Origin: an uncultured Methanobrevibacter sp.
GTDB taxonomy: Archaea; Methanobacteriota; Methanobacteria; Methanobacteriales; Methanobacteriaceae
Length of the DNA: 32,037 nt
NCBI GenBank assembly: GCA_902772665.1
Contig: CACYBU010000221.1
Span: 1 to 32,037 of the forward strand
Direction: 5' to 3'
A program made the position numbers and the translations under genes. Position 1 is the stretch's first letter. Each line of letters begins with the position of its first letter. Below, one piece after another: positions 17,981 through 27,924 of this stretch. The notes below the pieces were generated by a model. The model was not told the DNA's origin, made no database searches, and saw only the letters and a program-made list of their open reading frames with translations.

Positions 17981-19018
17981 ATGTCATATAAAATTTCAAC
18001 AATTATTCCAGTTTATAATGCTCAAGATGATTTAAATCAGGCTATTGATTCTATTATCAATCAGAGTTTCGGTTTTGAAAATATTGAGTTGATTTTAGTT
18101 GATGATGCATCAACTGATAATTCCAAACCGATTATTATGGATTATCAAAAGAGATACGACAATATCAAACTTGTGGAATTGACTCAGAACTCTGGACTTC
18201 CGGGCAGGCCAAGATCACTTGGTATTGATTATGCAACTTCAGACTATATTGTTTTTCTTGATGCTGATGATTCCTATCAAAAGGATGCTTTTAAAGTATT
18301 ATATGAAGCTATTATTAAAACAGGTTCTGATTTTGTAGTTGCAAGTCACTACATTAACTTGGATGGGGATATGGTTAAGGCAAATCTGATTTCAGATGAT
18401 GTTAATGTAATTTCATTTAATCCTCTTGAAAACCAGAATATTTTCGATAAGCTTTCATATAATCATTTGGTTGCTCCCTGGGGTAAGATTTTCAAAAAAG
18501 AACTGTTAATTAAAAACGATATCAGATTTCCTGAGGATTCACTGTGTGAGGACACTTATTTTTACTTTAAAGCGTTAATATCTTCTAAAAAAGTCACGGT
18601 TTTACCTGATAATTATTTATATGTCTATAATACTTTTGAAAATAAGAAAACGGCCATTCATGGTCATGATATGGATAAATTCAATAATTTCCTCAAGGGC
18701 ATGAATTACACGAAAAATTTATTAAAAAACATCAATTTGTCCATTGATGTGTTTCTGGCTGAAAATATTGCAAGTCTGATTTTAATTTTTTCTAATCTTG
18801 ATAAAAAATATAAAAAGGAAGCTGTATTAAAAATTTATGAGTTTGAAGAGGATCTTGATATTCCGATTCCAAGAAAAGAGATTGCTCTTTTAAACGGTTT
18901 TATTGTTAAAAAGCATTTTTCAGCAGCAATACTCGTAAGTAATTTTTATTCATTTTTATACAATAACAATTCAATTAAAAACTTATATAGAAAGTTCAAT
19001 AACAGTAAAAACAGTTAA
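17981..19018 (+). CDS. GT2-family glycosyltransferase, first of a tandem pair
   Basis: A 345-residue GT-A inverting transferase: TIIPVYNAQDDLNQAIDSII, IELILVDDASTDNS, NSGLPGRPRSLGIDYA and the metal-binding YIVFLDADDSYQ. The carboxy part has LVAPWGKIFKKELL and EDTYFYFKAL, as in many capsule GT2 enzymes. No membrane spans are evident. It is followed 14 bases later by a paralog of the same length and motif order, so the two came from a duplication and may add similar sugars in turn. The SD is AAAGGTAT. Confidence 0.92.
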   Translation: MSYKISTIIPVYNAQDDLNQAIDSIINQSFGFENIELILVDDASTDNSKPIIMDYQKRYDNIKLVELTQNSGLPGRPRSLGIDYATSDYIVFLDADDSYQKDAFKVLYEAIIKTGSDFVVASHYINLDGDMVKANLISDDVNVISFNPLENQNIFDKLSYNHLVAPWGKIFKKELLIKNDIRFPEDSLCEDTYFYFKALISSKKVTVLPDNYLYVYNTFENKKTAIHGHDMDKFNNFLKGMNYTKNLLKNINLSIDVFLAENIASLILIFSNLDKKYKKEAVLKIYEFEEDLDIPIPRKEIALLNGFIVKKHFSAAILVSNFYSFLYNNNSIKNLYRKFNNSKNS

Positions 19019-19032
19019 AAAAAAGGTGAGGT

Positions 19033-20055
19033 ATGTATAAGGTTAGCGTGATTATTCCGGTTTATAATGCAGAAAATACTCTTCAAATGGCGGTTAATTC
19101 GGTTATCAGCCAGACAATTGGATTTGATAATATTGAATTAATCCTAATTGATGATAACTCAAATGATAACTCAAAAGAAATCATACGGGAGTATGCGGAT
19201 AAATTCCCTAATATTAAACCCATTTATCTTAAGAATAACAGTGGTTCTCCATCTGTTCCAAGAAATACTGGAATTGAGAATGCCTCCGCACCTTATCTGA
19301 TGTTTCTTGACAATGATGATGAGTACTCCACTGACTACTGTGAAGTTTTATACAATTCCATTACAAAAAATGACGCGGATATTGTTAACTGCAATCATTT
19401 AAGCAAACTGAACAATCAGGTATACATCCCGGGTAATATTGAAAAAATCAATTTCAAAGAACATGTATGTGATGATAGTGAAAAAATGTTTTTAAAACTC
19501 GCCTGCTGGGGAAACATTTTCAGCACATCTTTCATCAGACAAAACAATATCAGATTCCCATCCACATTATATGAAGATGGTGTGTTTTTCCTTCATTGCC
19601 TTTTAAAAACCAGAAAACCTGTTATTAAACTGCCTGAGTATCCGGGTTATATTTACTTGATTGAAAATGATGATTCCATCACTCATAAGGCAAGTTTGAA
19701 TACACTGGCCAGATTTCTGGAAGGATATAAAATCTGCGGTGAATTACTTCGCAAAAATAGTCGTCAGGATGTGGAACAAAGATTATTCAACAGTTTCATC
19801 AACATGGCAATCTTTATTCTAATCAAACTGGACAATCTAAATGAAGGTATGAGGCTTTTATATGAGTTTGAAAGCAATTTGGATTTCACTATAACCCTGG
19901 CCTCCAAGCCTCTTAATATGGTAAACTCTAAAATCATGAATAAACAATTCAGCCAGGCAAAACTCATTTTGAAATTAATGGGATTATTTTACAATAACAG
20001 ACGGATAAAAAACTATATATTCATAAATTACAGTAATATAAAACCTCTGGAATAA
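19033..20055 (+). CDS. GT2-family glycosyltransferase, second of a tandem pair
   Basis: This 340-residue paralog of the preceding protein has VSVIIPVYNAENTLQMAVNS, IELILIDDNSNDNS, NSGSPSVPRNTGIENA and YLMFLDNDDEYS, where the DXD is Asp-Asn-Asp. ACWGNIFSTSFIRQNNIRFP and YEDGVFFLHCLL match the equivalent carboxy motifs of its partner. The SD is AAGGTGAG, just before the ATG. It ends the glycan locus; a T-rich run (ATATTTTTTTTGG) follows its stop. Donor and acceptor cannot be told. Confidence 0.92.
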   Translation: MYKVSVIIPVYNAENTLQMAVNSVISQTIGFDNIELILIDDNSNDNSKEIIREYADKFPNIKPIYLKNNSGSPSVPRNTGIENASAPYLMFLDNDDEYSTDYCEVLYNSITKNDADIVNCNHLSKLNNQVYIPGNIEKINFKEHVCDDSEKMFLKLACWGNIFSTSFIRQNNIRFPSTLYEDGVFFLHCLLKTRKPVIKLPEYPGYIYLIENDDSITHKASLNTLARFLEGYKICGELLRKNSRQDVEQRLFNSFINMAIFILIKLDNLNEGMRLLYEFESNLDFTITLASKPLNMVNSKIMNKQFSQAKLILKLMGLFYNNRRIKNYIFINYSNIKPLE

Positions 20056-20136
20056 TATTTTTTTTGGACAGTAATCTTTTTATATTAAAAATTTCATTAA
20101 CTATTATTTAGCAAAAAAATTGAGAAGGGTACCTAT
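20056..20136 (+). promoter_or_regulatory. Terminator-like T-run and topA promoter
   Basis: ATTTTTTTTGG at about 20058-20068 is a typical archaeal U-rich stop for the glycosyltransferase unit. TTTTTATATTA near 20076-20086 is the TATA candidate for topA, with AGAAGGG as SD at about 20122-20128. Confidence 0.45.
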
Positions 20137-22293
20137 ATGCATGAAGTAATAATTTGTGAAAAACCGAGTTCTGCTGAAAAAATAGCAAAAGCACTTTCAT
20201 CAAGTGCTAAAAAGAAAATATACAATAAGAAAGTGAAATATTGGGAACTTAAACGTGACCATAAAGACATTACAGTTGTTTCAGGTGTCGGACACCTTTA
20301 TTCCTTGGTGCCGGATAAACAGAAGTACCGTGTTTCTTTTGATTTGCACTGGGTTCCGGCTCATGAGGCAAGCAAAAACAGTGCCTTTACCAAAAACTAC
20401 CTGAATGCTATTAAAAAATTCGCCAAAAACGCCGATTCATATATTCATGCCTGTGATTATGATGTTGAAGGAACCCTTATCGGATACAATGCTCTTAAAT
20501 ATGCGTGCGGTGAAGACTCATTAAATAAAGCAACAAGGATGAAGTTTTCCACATTAACCAAAAAGGACATCGTTGATGCTTATGAAAACCGCATTGACAT
20601 TGACATGCATCAGGTTGACAATGGTATTGCAAGACACATTCTCGATTATTACTTTGGAATGAATCTCTCAATTGCCCTTTCAGATTCGGTTAAAAAAACC
20701 AAGCACAGATTTTTAAAGCTTTCAGTCGGTCGTGTTCAGACCCCAACATTATCTATACTTGTCGAGCGTGAAAAGGAAATCCGTGAATTCGTTCCCGAGC
20801 CTTACTGGAACCTTAAGGCAATTCTTGATTTTGAAGACATTGAAATCAAGCATGTTGAGGGAAACATCTTCGACCCGGCAAGAGCTGAGGAAATTTACAG
20901 TAAATGCAACGGTAAAGACGCTGTTGTTGATAAAATTACTTTCACAAAATCAAAAACAAAGCCGCCGGTGCCGTTTAATTTAAGCGGTCTTCAGGCCGAG
21001 GCATATAGTGTTTTTGGATTTTCACCTAAAAGAACCCAGATTGCAGCGCAAAACCTCTACAGTGCAGGTTACACATCATACCCAAGAACCTCCTCCCAGA
21101 AATTACCTGAAAGTCTTGGTTTTGACAATATATTCAAGCAATTATCTGCAAATCCAGAATTCAAACAGCATATTGACCAGTTACCTTCTAAACTCGTTCC
21201 TCACAATGGTAAAAAGGATGATGCTGCTCACCCTCCGATTCACCCGACAGGTATCATACCTACAGGCCTGAATAAGGACGAGCAAAAAATATATAATCTT
21301 ATCGTCTACAGGTTCATTGCAGTATTTTTTGAATCAGCAGAGTTTGAATCAATGAGAACAACCCTTGATATTGAAGGTGAAAAGTTCAAGTTCAACAGAC
21401 GCAGAGTCACTCATAAAGGATGGCTTGAACATTACCCGTATAAAAAAATCGATGATGAAAAGTTCCCCGAGGTTAGGCAAGGCGATATTATGAGCGTTAA
21501 GGAACTCATAAAAGAAGAAAAGGAAACCAAGCCTCCTGCAAGATACAATCAAGCATCATTAATCAAAGAACTTGAAAAAAAGAACCTAGGAACCAAGGCA
21601 ACCCGTGCAGACATAGTCGATAAGTTATATGACAGAAAATACATCTCCGGAACAAAAATCGAGGTCAATGAATTAGGAGAAAACCTCATTGACACCCTAA
21701 ACAAGTACTGTCACAACTTAACATCTGAAAAGCTCACAAGAGACCTTGAAGTCCAATTGGATGGAATCAACCAGGACAAGACCACAAAGGAAAGTGTAGT
21801 TTTTGAGGGTGAAAAGGATGTGCGGGAAATTCTTAAAGATATTGATAAAAACCAGGAAGGTATTGGTTCTAAACTTTATGAGGCATATCAGGCAAGTAAT
21901 ATTGTTGGGACTTGTCTTAACTGTGGTGGAAACCTCATTAAAAGATACTCACCAAAAACCAAGGGGTCATTTGTCGGATGTTCAAATTATCCGGACTGCA
22001 CTACAATTTATTCAATTCCAAAGGGAACCAATTTCCTTAAAAAGACATGTGAGAAATGCGGGTTACCGATTATTTCATTCGGAAAGCCGAGACAAAGAGC
22101 ATGTCTTGATCCCAACTGCGGAAAAGACACCACCAAAAAGCATGAACCAACTGAAGTCGGTGAGTGTCCTGAATGTGGAAAACAATTACTTAAACGTTCC
22201 GGACGTTTCGGTGAGTTTATCGGATGCAGCGGTTTTCCGAAATGCCGATTCACATGTTCAGTTGATGAACTTGAATCCCGACTTAAAAAATAA
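20137..22293 (+). CDS. topA: DNA topoisomerase I (type IA)
   Basis: The 718-residue enzyme relaxes negative supercoils through a transient 5'-phosphotyrosine link. It starts with a TOPRIM domain (VIICEKPSSAEKIAKAL, and HACDYDVEGTLIGYNAL for the acidic metal site). The catalytic tyrosine is Tyr315 in GYTSYPRTS, followed by HPPIHPTG. Three carboxy-terminal zinc-binding Cys4 units are visible: CLNCGG to CSNYPDC, CEKCG to CLDPNC, and CPECG to CSGFPKC. Length and layout agree with archaeal topoisomerase I. It stands alone, with its own promoter and a T-rich tail after the stop. Its base composition is clearly richer in G and C than the neu operon. Confidence 0.97.
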   Translation: MHEVIICEKPSSAEKIAKALSSSAKKKIYNKKVKYWELKRDHKDITVVSGVGHLYSLVPDKQKYRVSFDLHWVPAHEASKNSAFTKNYLNAIKKFAKNADSYIHACDYDVEGTLIGYNALKYACGEDSLNKATRMKFSTLTKKDIVDAYENRIDIDMHQVDNGIARHILDYYFGMNLSIALSDSVKKTKHRFLKLSVGRVQTPTLSILVEREKEIREFVPEPYWNLKAILDFEDIEIKHVEGNIFDPARAEEIYSKCNGKDAVVDKITFTKSKTKPPVPFNLSGLQAEAYSVFGFSPKRTQIAAQNLYSAGYTSYPRTSSQKLPESLGFDNIFKQLSANPEFKQHIDQLPSKLVPHNGKKDDAAHPPIHPTGIIPTGLNKDEQKIYNLIVYRFIAVFFESAEFESMRTTLDIEGEKFKFNRRRVTHKGWLEHYPYKKIDDEKFPEVRQGDIMSVKELIKEEKETKPPARYNQASLIKELEKKNLGTKATRADIVDKLYDRKYISGTKIEVNELGENLIDTLNKYCHNLTSEKLTRDLEVQLDGINQDKTTKESVVFEGEKDVREILKDIDKNQEGIGSKLYEAYQASNIVGTCLNCGGNLIKRYSPKTKGSFVGCSNYPDCTTIYSIPKGTNFLKKTCEKCGLPIISFGKPRQRACLDPNCGKDTTKKHEPTEVGECPECGKQLLKRSGRFGEFIGCSGFPKCRFTCSVDELESRLKK

Positions 22294-22466
22294 TTTTTTA
22301 TTTTTTTCAATTTTTCCCCTATTTTTCATGAAATAACATAATCTTTTAATAATAGTAAAATCAGATATATAAACCAATAGAAATATTTTTTTAATTATAT
22401 TGGTTTAAAAAATTATTTTTATTCACATTTCTTAATTTACAAAAAAAACTAGACAGAGGATTTTTA
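22294..22466 (+). promoter_or_regulatory. topA terminator and aglB promoter with a palindrome
   Basis: T-runs directly after the topA stop (about 22294-22320) look like its terminator. ATATATAAA at about 22365-22373 is a good TATA box for aglB. It overlaps the left arm of a perfect 10-bp inverted repeat: TAAACCAATA at 22370-22379 and TATTGGTTTA at 22398-22407. A site of this form over the TATA box could bind a dimeric repressor. AGAGGA lies near 22455, before the start codon. Confidence 0.55.
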
Positions 22467-25151
22467 ATGAATAAAGAAACGTTAATAACAGTGGGTAAAG
22501 GAATTATCATAATCTTAATTCTTTTAGCTGTTGTTTTTGCATTAAAAGCTCCTGCAGCTGATTTAAATTATTTTGATGAAGAGGGTAAAGCATTATACAC
22601 TGACTCATCAGGTCTTCCTTATTTCAGTGAAATGGATTCATATTATAACTACAGGCTGACCAATGATTATGTAGATCACGGCTATGCGGGAGATGAAATG
22701 AGAGATGGTGTTGCATGGGATATGCACAGGTATTCTCCTGACGGTGAAACGGTTAATTACGAACTAGGTATTACATATGTAACCTCCTGGTTGCACGATA
22801 TGGCAAACAAATACTTTGGAGGAAACTTCTCAGTTAAAGAAGTTGCATTCTGGGCCGGAGCAATTGTATCTACCTTATGTGTAATTCCAGCATTTATCTT
22901 TTCAAGAAGAGTCACCAATGATTACGGGGCGATAGTGGCAACGCTTGTCATTGCACTTGCTCCGAACTACTTTGCGCACACATTCCCAGGATTTTTCGAT
23001 ACAGATATGTTCTATTACATATTCTCGCTTTTATTCGTATTCTTCTTTGTTGAATCGATTAGAAGTGACAACTGGATATGGAAAATCATATTCGCACTCT
23101 TATCCATTGCATCCATAGGTATCTTTTCAACCCAATGGACAGGATGGATCTTTTACGTTGCATTAATGGGATTCTTCGCAGTAGTATACCTTATTGTATC
23201 ATTCATATTCAATGTTGACAATGACAAAGACAAATATCCGAATATCCTTCAAAGGATAATACACAATAAGGAATTCTTATCAATCGTGGCAATTGCAGTA
23301 ATCGCATTTGCCGGACTCGCAGTGTTTAGAGGAGTTAATGGTGTAGTTGGAATATTCAGTAATGTATTCAACCTGCTCAACCTGCAATCCGCTTCAGTTG
23401 TTGTTGGAGGATTCCCGAATGTACTTATTTCCGTAGCAGAGATGCAGATGCCTTCAATGCTCGGTAGCGGTATGACTTCAATGTTTACAGCAAGTACCGA
23501 CGGATTCATAAACGGTATCGGTGGTATCGCAATATTTTTTGCAGCATTAATAGTATTATACATTCTTGTTTCAAGAGCATGGAAATACAGAAAAGTAACT
23601 CAAAAACCGGCTGATGTGAAACCTAAAAAAGGTAAAAGATTATCCGCAGCGGAAAAACTAGACAACAGCCGCAAATTCAAAATCTCCCTTGCTGATTTAA
23701 AAGCCGGTGGGGACGATACAATTCTAGCAAGCAAACGTTTAACAGTATTATACGCAACATTATTTGTTGTATGGGTAGTTGTAACCGCCCTAGCGGTATC
23801 CAGAGGTTCAAGGTTCATTACCACAATCGTACTTCCTTTCGGACTTCTTGCAGGTATATTTGTCGGATACGCCTGTGACTATATTAAAAACAGACTCAAA
23901 AACGATAAACTGTTAACTGTTGCAGTTCTTTTCTGCGGATTTTTAGCAGCCGTACCATTAGCAGCAATAAACACTACATATGCAATCATACTATTTGCAG
24001 CAATTGCAGTAATAGGTCTTGTAAGTATTTATGCTCTTAAGGACAATTCAGCTGATAAAAACCATGTTCCGCTTAAAAAGTACGTTTTAATAATAGCACT
24101 TGTCATTGCATTAATCACACCTAGTATCTGCGGTGCCTATAACACATCAAACAATGTTGTACCAGGTACCAACGATTACATGTGGAACGCAATGCACTGG
24201 ATTGATGAAACCCAACCTGAGGATACAGTAATCACATCATGGTGGGACTTCGGTTACCTCTTCGAAGTTGCAGCCGACAGGCAGGTAACATTCGACGGAG
24301 GTTCCCAGTCAGGGGAACGTGCCTTCTGGCTGGGTCAGGCGATGACCACAGATGATCTGGAACTATCAGCAGGTATATTCAGAATGCTAGATTCAACCGG
24401 TACCCGTGCCGATGAGTATCTTGTAAACCTCACAGGCAGTCCGGGTCAGGCAACTAGCATTCTCATAGACATCCTTCCAAGAACACAGAGTGATGCTCAA
24501 AAAGTACTTACAAGCGAGTATAATCTCACAACCCCTCAGGCAAAACAGCTTTTAGAATACACCCACCCAAAAAACCCGAGACCGGTAATATTTGTTGCTT
24601 CAAGCGATATGCTTCAGAAAGCCGGATGGTGGAGTTACTTCGGTGCATGGAACTTTGAAAACCAGACTTCCGAAAACTACAATTACCACGTCTCATACGA
24701 CACAGCAAAAGTCGAACCGGGTCAGACCGGAAAGGTTTCCGTATTCTCAGATCCACCTATGACAGTTAATGCGGTGATTGAAAGAGGTGCCGGTAACAAT
24801 TCCACCGAAGCCCATATTGAGTGTGTTTACTCAGACTCCGGTGAACCGATTATGGTGAATGACACCGAGTACAATCCATTGAAAGCATCCAGACTGCTTC
24901 TGGTTGAAGACGGAATCTTAATGAAAAACGAATCCATCAAGAACGCAACAGACGGTAACTACACATTGTTCCTCATGGGTCAGAATGGTGAATACACACC
25001 TATTCTTATTGACAAGCACCTTGAAAACTCAATGTTTACCAAACTGTATCTTTTCGGTGGTGGCGGTCAGAACATTTTTGAACCGGTTCATTCGGAAAAC
25101 GGTGTAATGCTGTTTAATGTAAACTTTAACAATACAAAAGCAGGCAGTTAA
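22467..25151 (+). CDS. aglB: Oligosaccharyltransferase AglB (STT3 family)
   Basis: The 894-residue membrane enzyme transfers a lipid-linked glycan to Asn in Asn-X-Ser/Thr sites outside the cell. About a dozen membrane spans fill the first 560 residues, with acidic loops EMDSYYNYRLTNDY and GFFDTDMFYY that match the catalytic metal-binding motifs. The soluble domain carries the STT3 hallmark as Trp592-Trp593-Asp594-Phe595-Gly596 (WWDFG rather than the common WWDYG), followed by DGGSQSGERAFWLGQ. It has its own TATA box with a palindrome and a hairpin terminator. It lies only about 2.4 kb from the end of the glycan locus, so the glycan could be its substrate, though this is inference. Confidence 0.96.
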   Translation: MNKETLITVGKGIIIILILLAVVFALKAPAADLNYFDEEGKALYTDSSGLPYFSEMDSYYNYRLTNDYVDHGYAGDEMRDGVAWDMHRYSPDGETVNYELGITYVTSWLHDMANKYFGGNFSVKEVAFWAGAIVSTLCVIPAFIFSRRVTNDYGAIVATLVIALAPNYFAHTFPGFFDTDMFYYIFSLLFVFFFVESIRSDNWIWKIIFALLSIASIGIFSTQWTGWIFYVALMGFFAVVYLIVSFIFNVDNDKDKYPNILQRIIHNKEFLSIVAIAVIAFAGLAVFRGVNGVVGIFSNVFNLLNLQSASVVVGGFPNVLISVAEMQMPSMLGSGMTSMFTASTDGFINGIGGIAIFFAALIVLYILVSRAWKYRKVTQKPADVKPKKGKRLSAAEKLDNSRKFKISLADLKAGGDDTILASKRLTVLYATLFVVWVVVTALAVSRGSRFITTIVLPFGLLAGIFVGYACDYIKNRLKNDKLLTVAVLFCGFLAAVPLAAINTTYAIILFAAIAVIGLVSIYALKDNSADKNHVPLKKYVLIIALVIALITPSICGAYNTSNNVVPGTNDYMWNAMHWIDETQPEDTVITSWWDFGYLFEVAADRQVTFDGGSQSGERAFWLGQAMTTDDLELSAGIFRMLDSTGTRADEYLVNLTGSPGQATSILIDILPRTQSDAQKVLTSEYNLTTPQAKQLLEYTHPKNPRPVIFVASSDMLQKAGWWSYFGAWNFENQTSENYNYHVSYDTAKVEPGQTGKVSVFSDPPMTVNAVIERGAGNNSTEAHIECVYSDSGEPIMVNDTEYNPLKASRLLLVEDGILMKNESIKNATDGNYTLFLMGQNGEYTPILIDKHLENSMFTKLYLFGGGGQNIFEPVHSENGVMLFNVNFNNTKAGS

Positions 25152-25187
25152 ACTTTTTTTTAACTGCTTATTTTATTTTTTTTTTTA
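25144..25187 (+). terminator. Hairpin terminator overlapping the aglB stop
   Basis: GCAGTTAAA (25144-25152) pairs perfectly with TTTAACTGC (25159-25167), and a long T-rich run follows to about 25187. The stop codon of aglB lies in the left arm. The form is that of an intrinsic terminator. Confidence 0.65.
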
Positions 25188-25366
25188 GATAATACACATG
25201 TTTTGATTCCTTTTTTTTATTTCACATTCTGCATTGTTTTTTCATATTATTTGTTGAGTTTTCGGCCTGCTGCTTTTTATGAATTGGAAGGGGCTTTGCT
25301 TATTTTTCTTGCCTTGCACATAATCTTATCTTATTTTTCACATAAGTTCCCATTCAAATCTCCTCC

Positions 25367-25971
25367 TTAGTATTCAACATGGAATTTCATGCCGTTTTCT
25401 TCCAGTTCATCGAGAATATCATTAACATCAAAAAGAGGCAGCTGTAAATCATATACAATATCTGAAATGTTAGGATTGTCATGAGTTTTCAAGTATTCAA
25501 TTATCTCATGCCTTTCCGGGGATTTTGGTATATCTCTAAAACTCATTTCCCTTTGTATTATTCCGCCATTGTAATTGTTGAAATATGCGGTTCTTGCAAT
25601 GAGATTAATTGCGGAATTATTACTTAACTTGTCGAATTTTTTACCACTAATTTCTGGAAATAACACGACTGTGTTTTCTATATCTTCAATTACCGGTTCA
25701 ATTTCATGATAAATGGTATTGAAATGATCCAACATTCTATTAAAAAACATTTCTTCACTGACATGCACATTTAATAACAATTTAGGTTCTGTTGTCCATC
25801 CTAATTCATCACAGATTTCCAATGAAAATTTCACATTCGGGAAAATGTTTATTTATCAGGGGTTCCATCGCACTAAGTATTGTCAGGGTATTTCCTTTTG
25901 ACTTAATGAAACGGTTTATTTTATTGTTTTGATGAGATTAATGTATATTTTTTATTTAATTTTTCCAACAT
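25367..25971 (-). pseudogene. Frameshifted gene of unknown function
   Basis: The open frame from 25834 to 25367 (155 residues, GTG start, no SD) is only the end of a longer gene. Upstream, two more frames join smoothly. ATG at 25971, with a GGTGGA SD, reads MLEKLNKKYTLISSKQ and then a stop. The next frame continues NKINRFIKSKGNTLTILSAM and EPLINKHFP. The last frame resumes at FPNVKFSLEICDELGW. Two single-base changes would restore one protein of about 200 residues. The carboxy end (RHEIIEYLKTHDNPNISDIV, then VNDILDELEENGMKF) looks like a small winged-helix module, but I know no family for the whole. It may be a true pseudogene, or the frameshifts may be assembly errors. Confidence 0.65.
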
Positions 25972-26285
25972 TGATTTATTCCACCATTTATTATATAAAC
26001 TATTTTTAATTTCCTAGTTTGAGGTTAAGTTCAAATTAAAATAGTTGATTTTTCACTTAAACAATACTATGAATTATATAGTTTATATACTTCTGTATTA
26101 AGCCCATAACAATTTTACAAGGTGAAATCAATATTGCAACAAACATTTAATTGATTAAAATTCCTTAATTGGATTAATTGCAGATTTTAATGATAACTTT
26201 TTATTTTCTTAAATTTCGCCATATTCTTTTAAATATTATAACAATCTAAAATATTAATTACTAGGTTTTAGTAGGAGAAAATCGG
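25972..26285. other. Non-coding spacer with promoters
   Basis: No gene longer than a few codons is seen. TATATAGTTTATATACTT at about 26077-26094 is a strong TATA region. It is followed by AAGGTGAAATC near 26120, a good SD with only a six-codon frame (TTG start) after it. This looks like the start of a lost gene or a tiny leader. AAATATTATAAC at about 26231-26242 is the likely promoter of the GTPase gene, whose SD is TAGGAGA. Confidence 0.4.
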
Positions 26286-27380
26286 ATGGGAATTGAAGAT
26301 AAAATCAAATCAATTGAAGAGGAAATCCAGAAAACCCCATATAATAAGGCAACATCCCACCACATAGGTAAGCTTAAAGCAAAATTATCCAAACTCAAAG
26401 AAGAGTCACTGCAGCGAAGCAGTGGAGGCTCAAAAGGACAGGGTTTTCATGTTAAAAAATCAGGTGATGCAACGGTTGTCCTGGTTGGTTTTCCCTCAGT
26501 TGGAAAATCAACATTACTTAACAATATTACAAATGCCGAAAGTAAAGTCGGAGCCTATCAGTTCACAACCCTCGACATAGTTCCGGGGGTAATGGAGCAT
26601 AAAAACGCAAAGATTCAGGTTTTCGACATTCCAGGTATTATCACCGGGGCAAGCAGCGGAAAAGGAAGGGGAAAAGAAATACTTTCGGTTGCAAGAACCG
26701 CAGATTTAATACTGGTGGTGCTTGACACATTCAACCCCCAGCATCTAAACGTCATCATAAAAGAGCTGAGAGCAATCGGAATCAGACCCAATGAACATCC
26801 CCCGGACGTTACTGTTAAAAGAAAGAAACTCGGAGGCGTCAAGGTATCCTCAACATGCAGGCTCACACATCTAGATGAAAAGACAATCAGATCCATTCTA
26901 AACGAGTACGGATACATAAACGCCGATGTTCTTTTCAGGGATGATGTTACCATGGATCAGTTCATCGACGTGCTTGACAGAAACAAATCCTACGTTCCAA
27001 TGCTTGTTTTGTTAAACAAGGTGGATTTGGTGGATGATGCATATCTTGAGGAGCTTAAAAATTATATCCCCGAGTTCATTCCGATTTCAGCCGACAAGAA
27101 CACCAACATCGACGAGCTCAAGGACACCATATTCGACAACCTTGACCTTGTAAGAGTATACCTCAAACCACAGGGAAGAAAAGCGGACATGGAAGATCCC
27201 CTCGTTATTAAGAAGGGCTCAACTGTAATCGATGCCTGCGGCAAGCTTCACCGTGAATTTGTAAAGAACTTCAGACATGCGAAAGTATGGGGTACATCCG
27301 TCAAATTCCCCGGCCAGAAGGTCGGTCCGGACCATGTTCTTGATGATGAGGATGTGCTTAGAGTTATCCTTAAAAAATGA
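26286..27380 (+). CDS. DRG-family GTP-binding protein with TGS domain
   Basis: The 364-residue protein has the layout of archaeal and eukaryotic DRG GTPases. It starts with a helical part ([25 protein letters not shown]). The G domain has G1 at Gly68 to Thr76 (GFPSVGKST), the switch [11 protein letters not shown], and G3 in [20 protein letters not shown]. An inserted S5D2L-like part carries [11 protein letters not shown]4 is [10 protein letters not shown], and a TGS domain fills the end ([17 protein letters not shown] to [15 protein letters not shown]). DRG proteins bind ribosomes and act in translation. It overlaps the next gene by four bases (ATGA), so the two are translationally coupled. 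TAGGAGA precedes the ATG. Confidence 0.96.
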   Translation: MGIEDKIKSIEEEIQKTPYNKATSHHIGKLKAKLSKLKEESLQRSSGGSKGQGFHVKKSGDATVVLVGFPSVGKSTLLNNITNAESKVGAYQFTTLDIVPGVMEHKNAKIQVFDIPGIITGASSGKGRGKEILSVARTADLILVVLDTFNPQHLNVIIKELRAIGIRPNEHPPDVTVKRKKLGGVKVSSTCRLTHLDEKTIRSILNEYGYINADVLFRDDVTMDQFIDVLDRNKSYVPMLVLLNKVDLVDDAYLEELKNYIPEFIPISADKNTNIDELKDTIFDNLDLVRVYLKPQGRKADMEDPLVIKKGSTVIDACGKLHREFVKNFRHAKVWGTSVKFPGQKVGPDHVLDDEDVLRVILKK

Positions 27381-27901
27381 CATCCGTTTTCATAACCGGC
27401 ACACCCGGTGTCGGAAAAACAACACTTGCCTCCAGATTGAATGGACGGTTGATTAAAATTAATGATGTGGCAATTAGTCATGGTTTTGTTATGGGTGTTG
27501 ATGAGAAGAAAGGTTATAAGGTCATTGACACTGAAAAACTATCTGCCTATATATGTGGTGTGTGTGAGAAATCCGATGAACTCATGATTTTTGAAGGCCA
27601 CCTCACACATCTGTGTGATGGTGCTGATATTGTGATAGTTTTAAGAATCTCACCTGAAGTCCTTGAAAAAAGGCTATTGATGAGAAACTACTCTCCTTCG
27701 AAAATCCGTGAAAACCTGGAAGCCGAAGCGATGGGAATATGCACCGCCGAAAGTCTTGAAAAATATCCCGACCGGACACATGAAATAGACATCACCGGCC
27801 TTACAGTTGATGAAACAGCAAAAATCGCAGAAAACATCATCCACAATGGAGAATGTTACCCTCCAGGTGAGGTTGACTTCATGGAATGGCTTTTAAAATA
27901 A
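27377..27901 (+). CDS. Adenylate kinase of the AK6/Fap7 family
   Basis: A 174-residue P-loop kinase with [17 protein letters not shown] (Walker A at the start), [23 protein letters not shown] and [22 protein letters not shown], the lid region of AK6. In yeast and archaea Fap7 has a role in small ribosomal subunit maturation. It shares an ATGA overlap with the DRG GTPase, so a ribosome-linked operon is likely. Its length is normal and all nucleotide-binding motifs are present. The end reads [16 protein letters not shown], typical of archaeal members. Confidence 0.93.
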   Translation: MTSVFITGTPGVGKTTLASRLNGRLIKINDVAISHGFVMGVDEKKGYKVIDTEKLSAYICGVCEKSDELMIFEGHLTHLCDGADIVIVLRISPEVLEKRLLMRNYSPSKIRENLEAEAMGICTAESLEKYPDRTHEIDITGLTVDETAKIAENIIHNGECYPPGEVDFMEWLLK

Positions 27902-27924
27902 ACTGATTCTTTTTATGATGTTAA

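Noticed and set aside
21803-22336. Plus-strand ORF of 177 codons inside topA
   Set aside because: It is an out-of-frame shadow of the topA zinc-finger region, which is clearly the coding frame.
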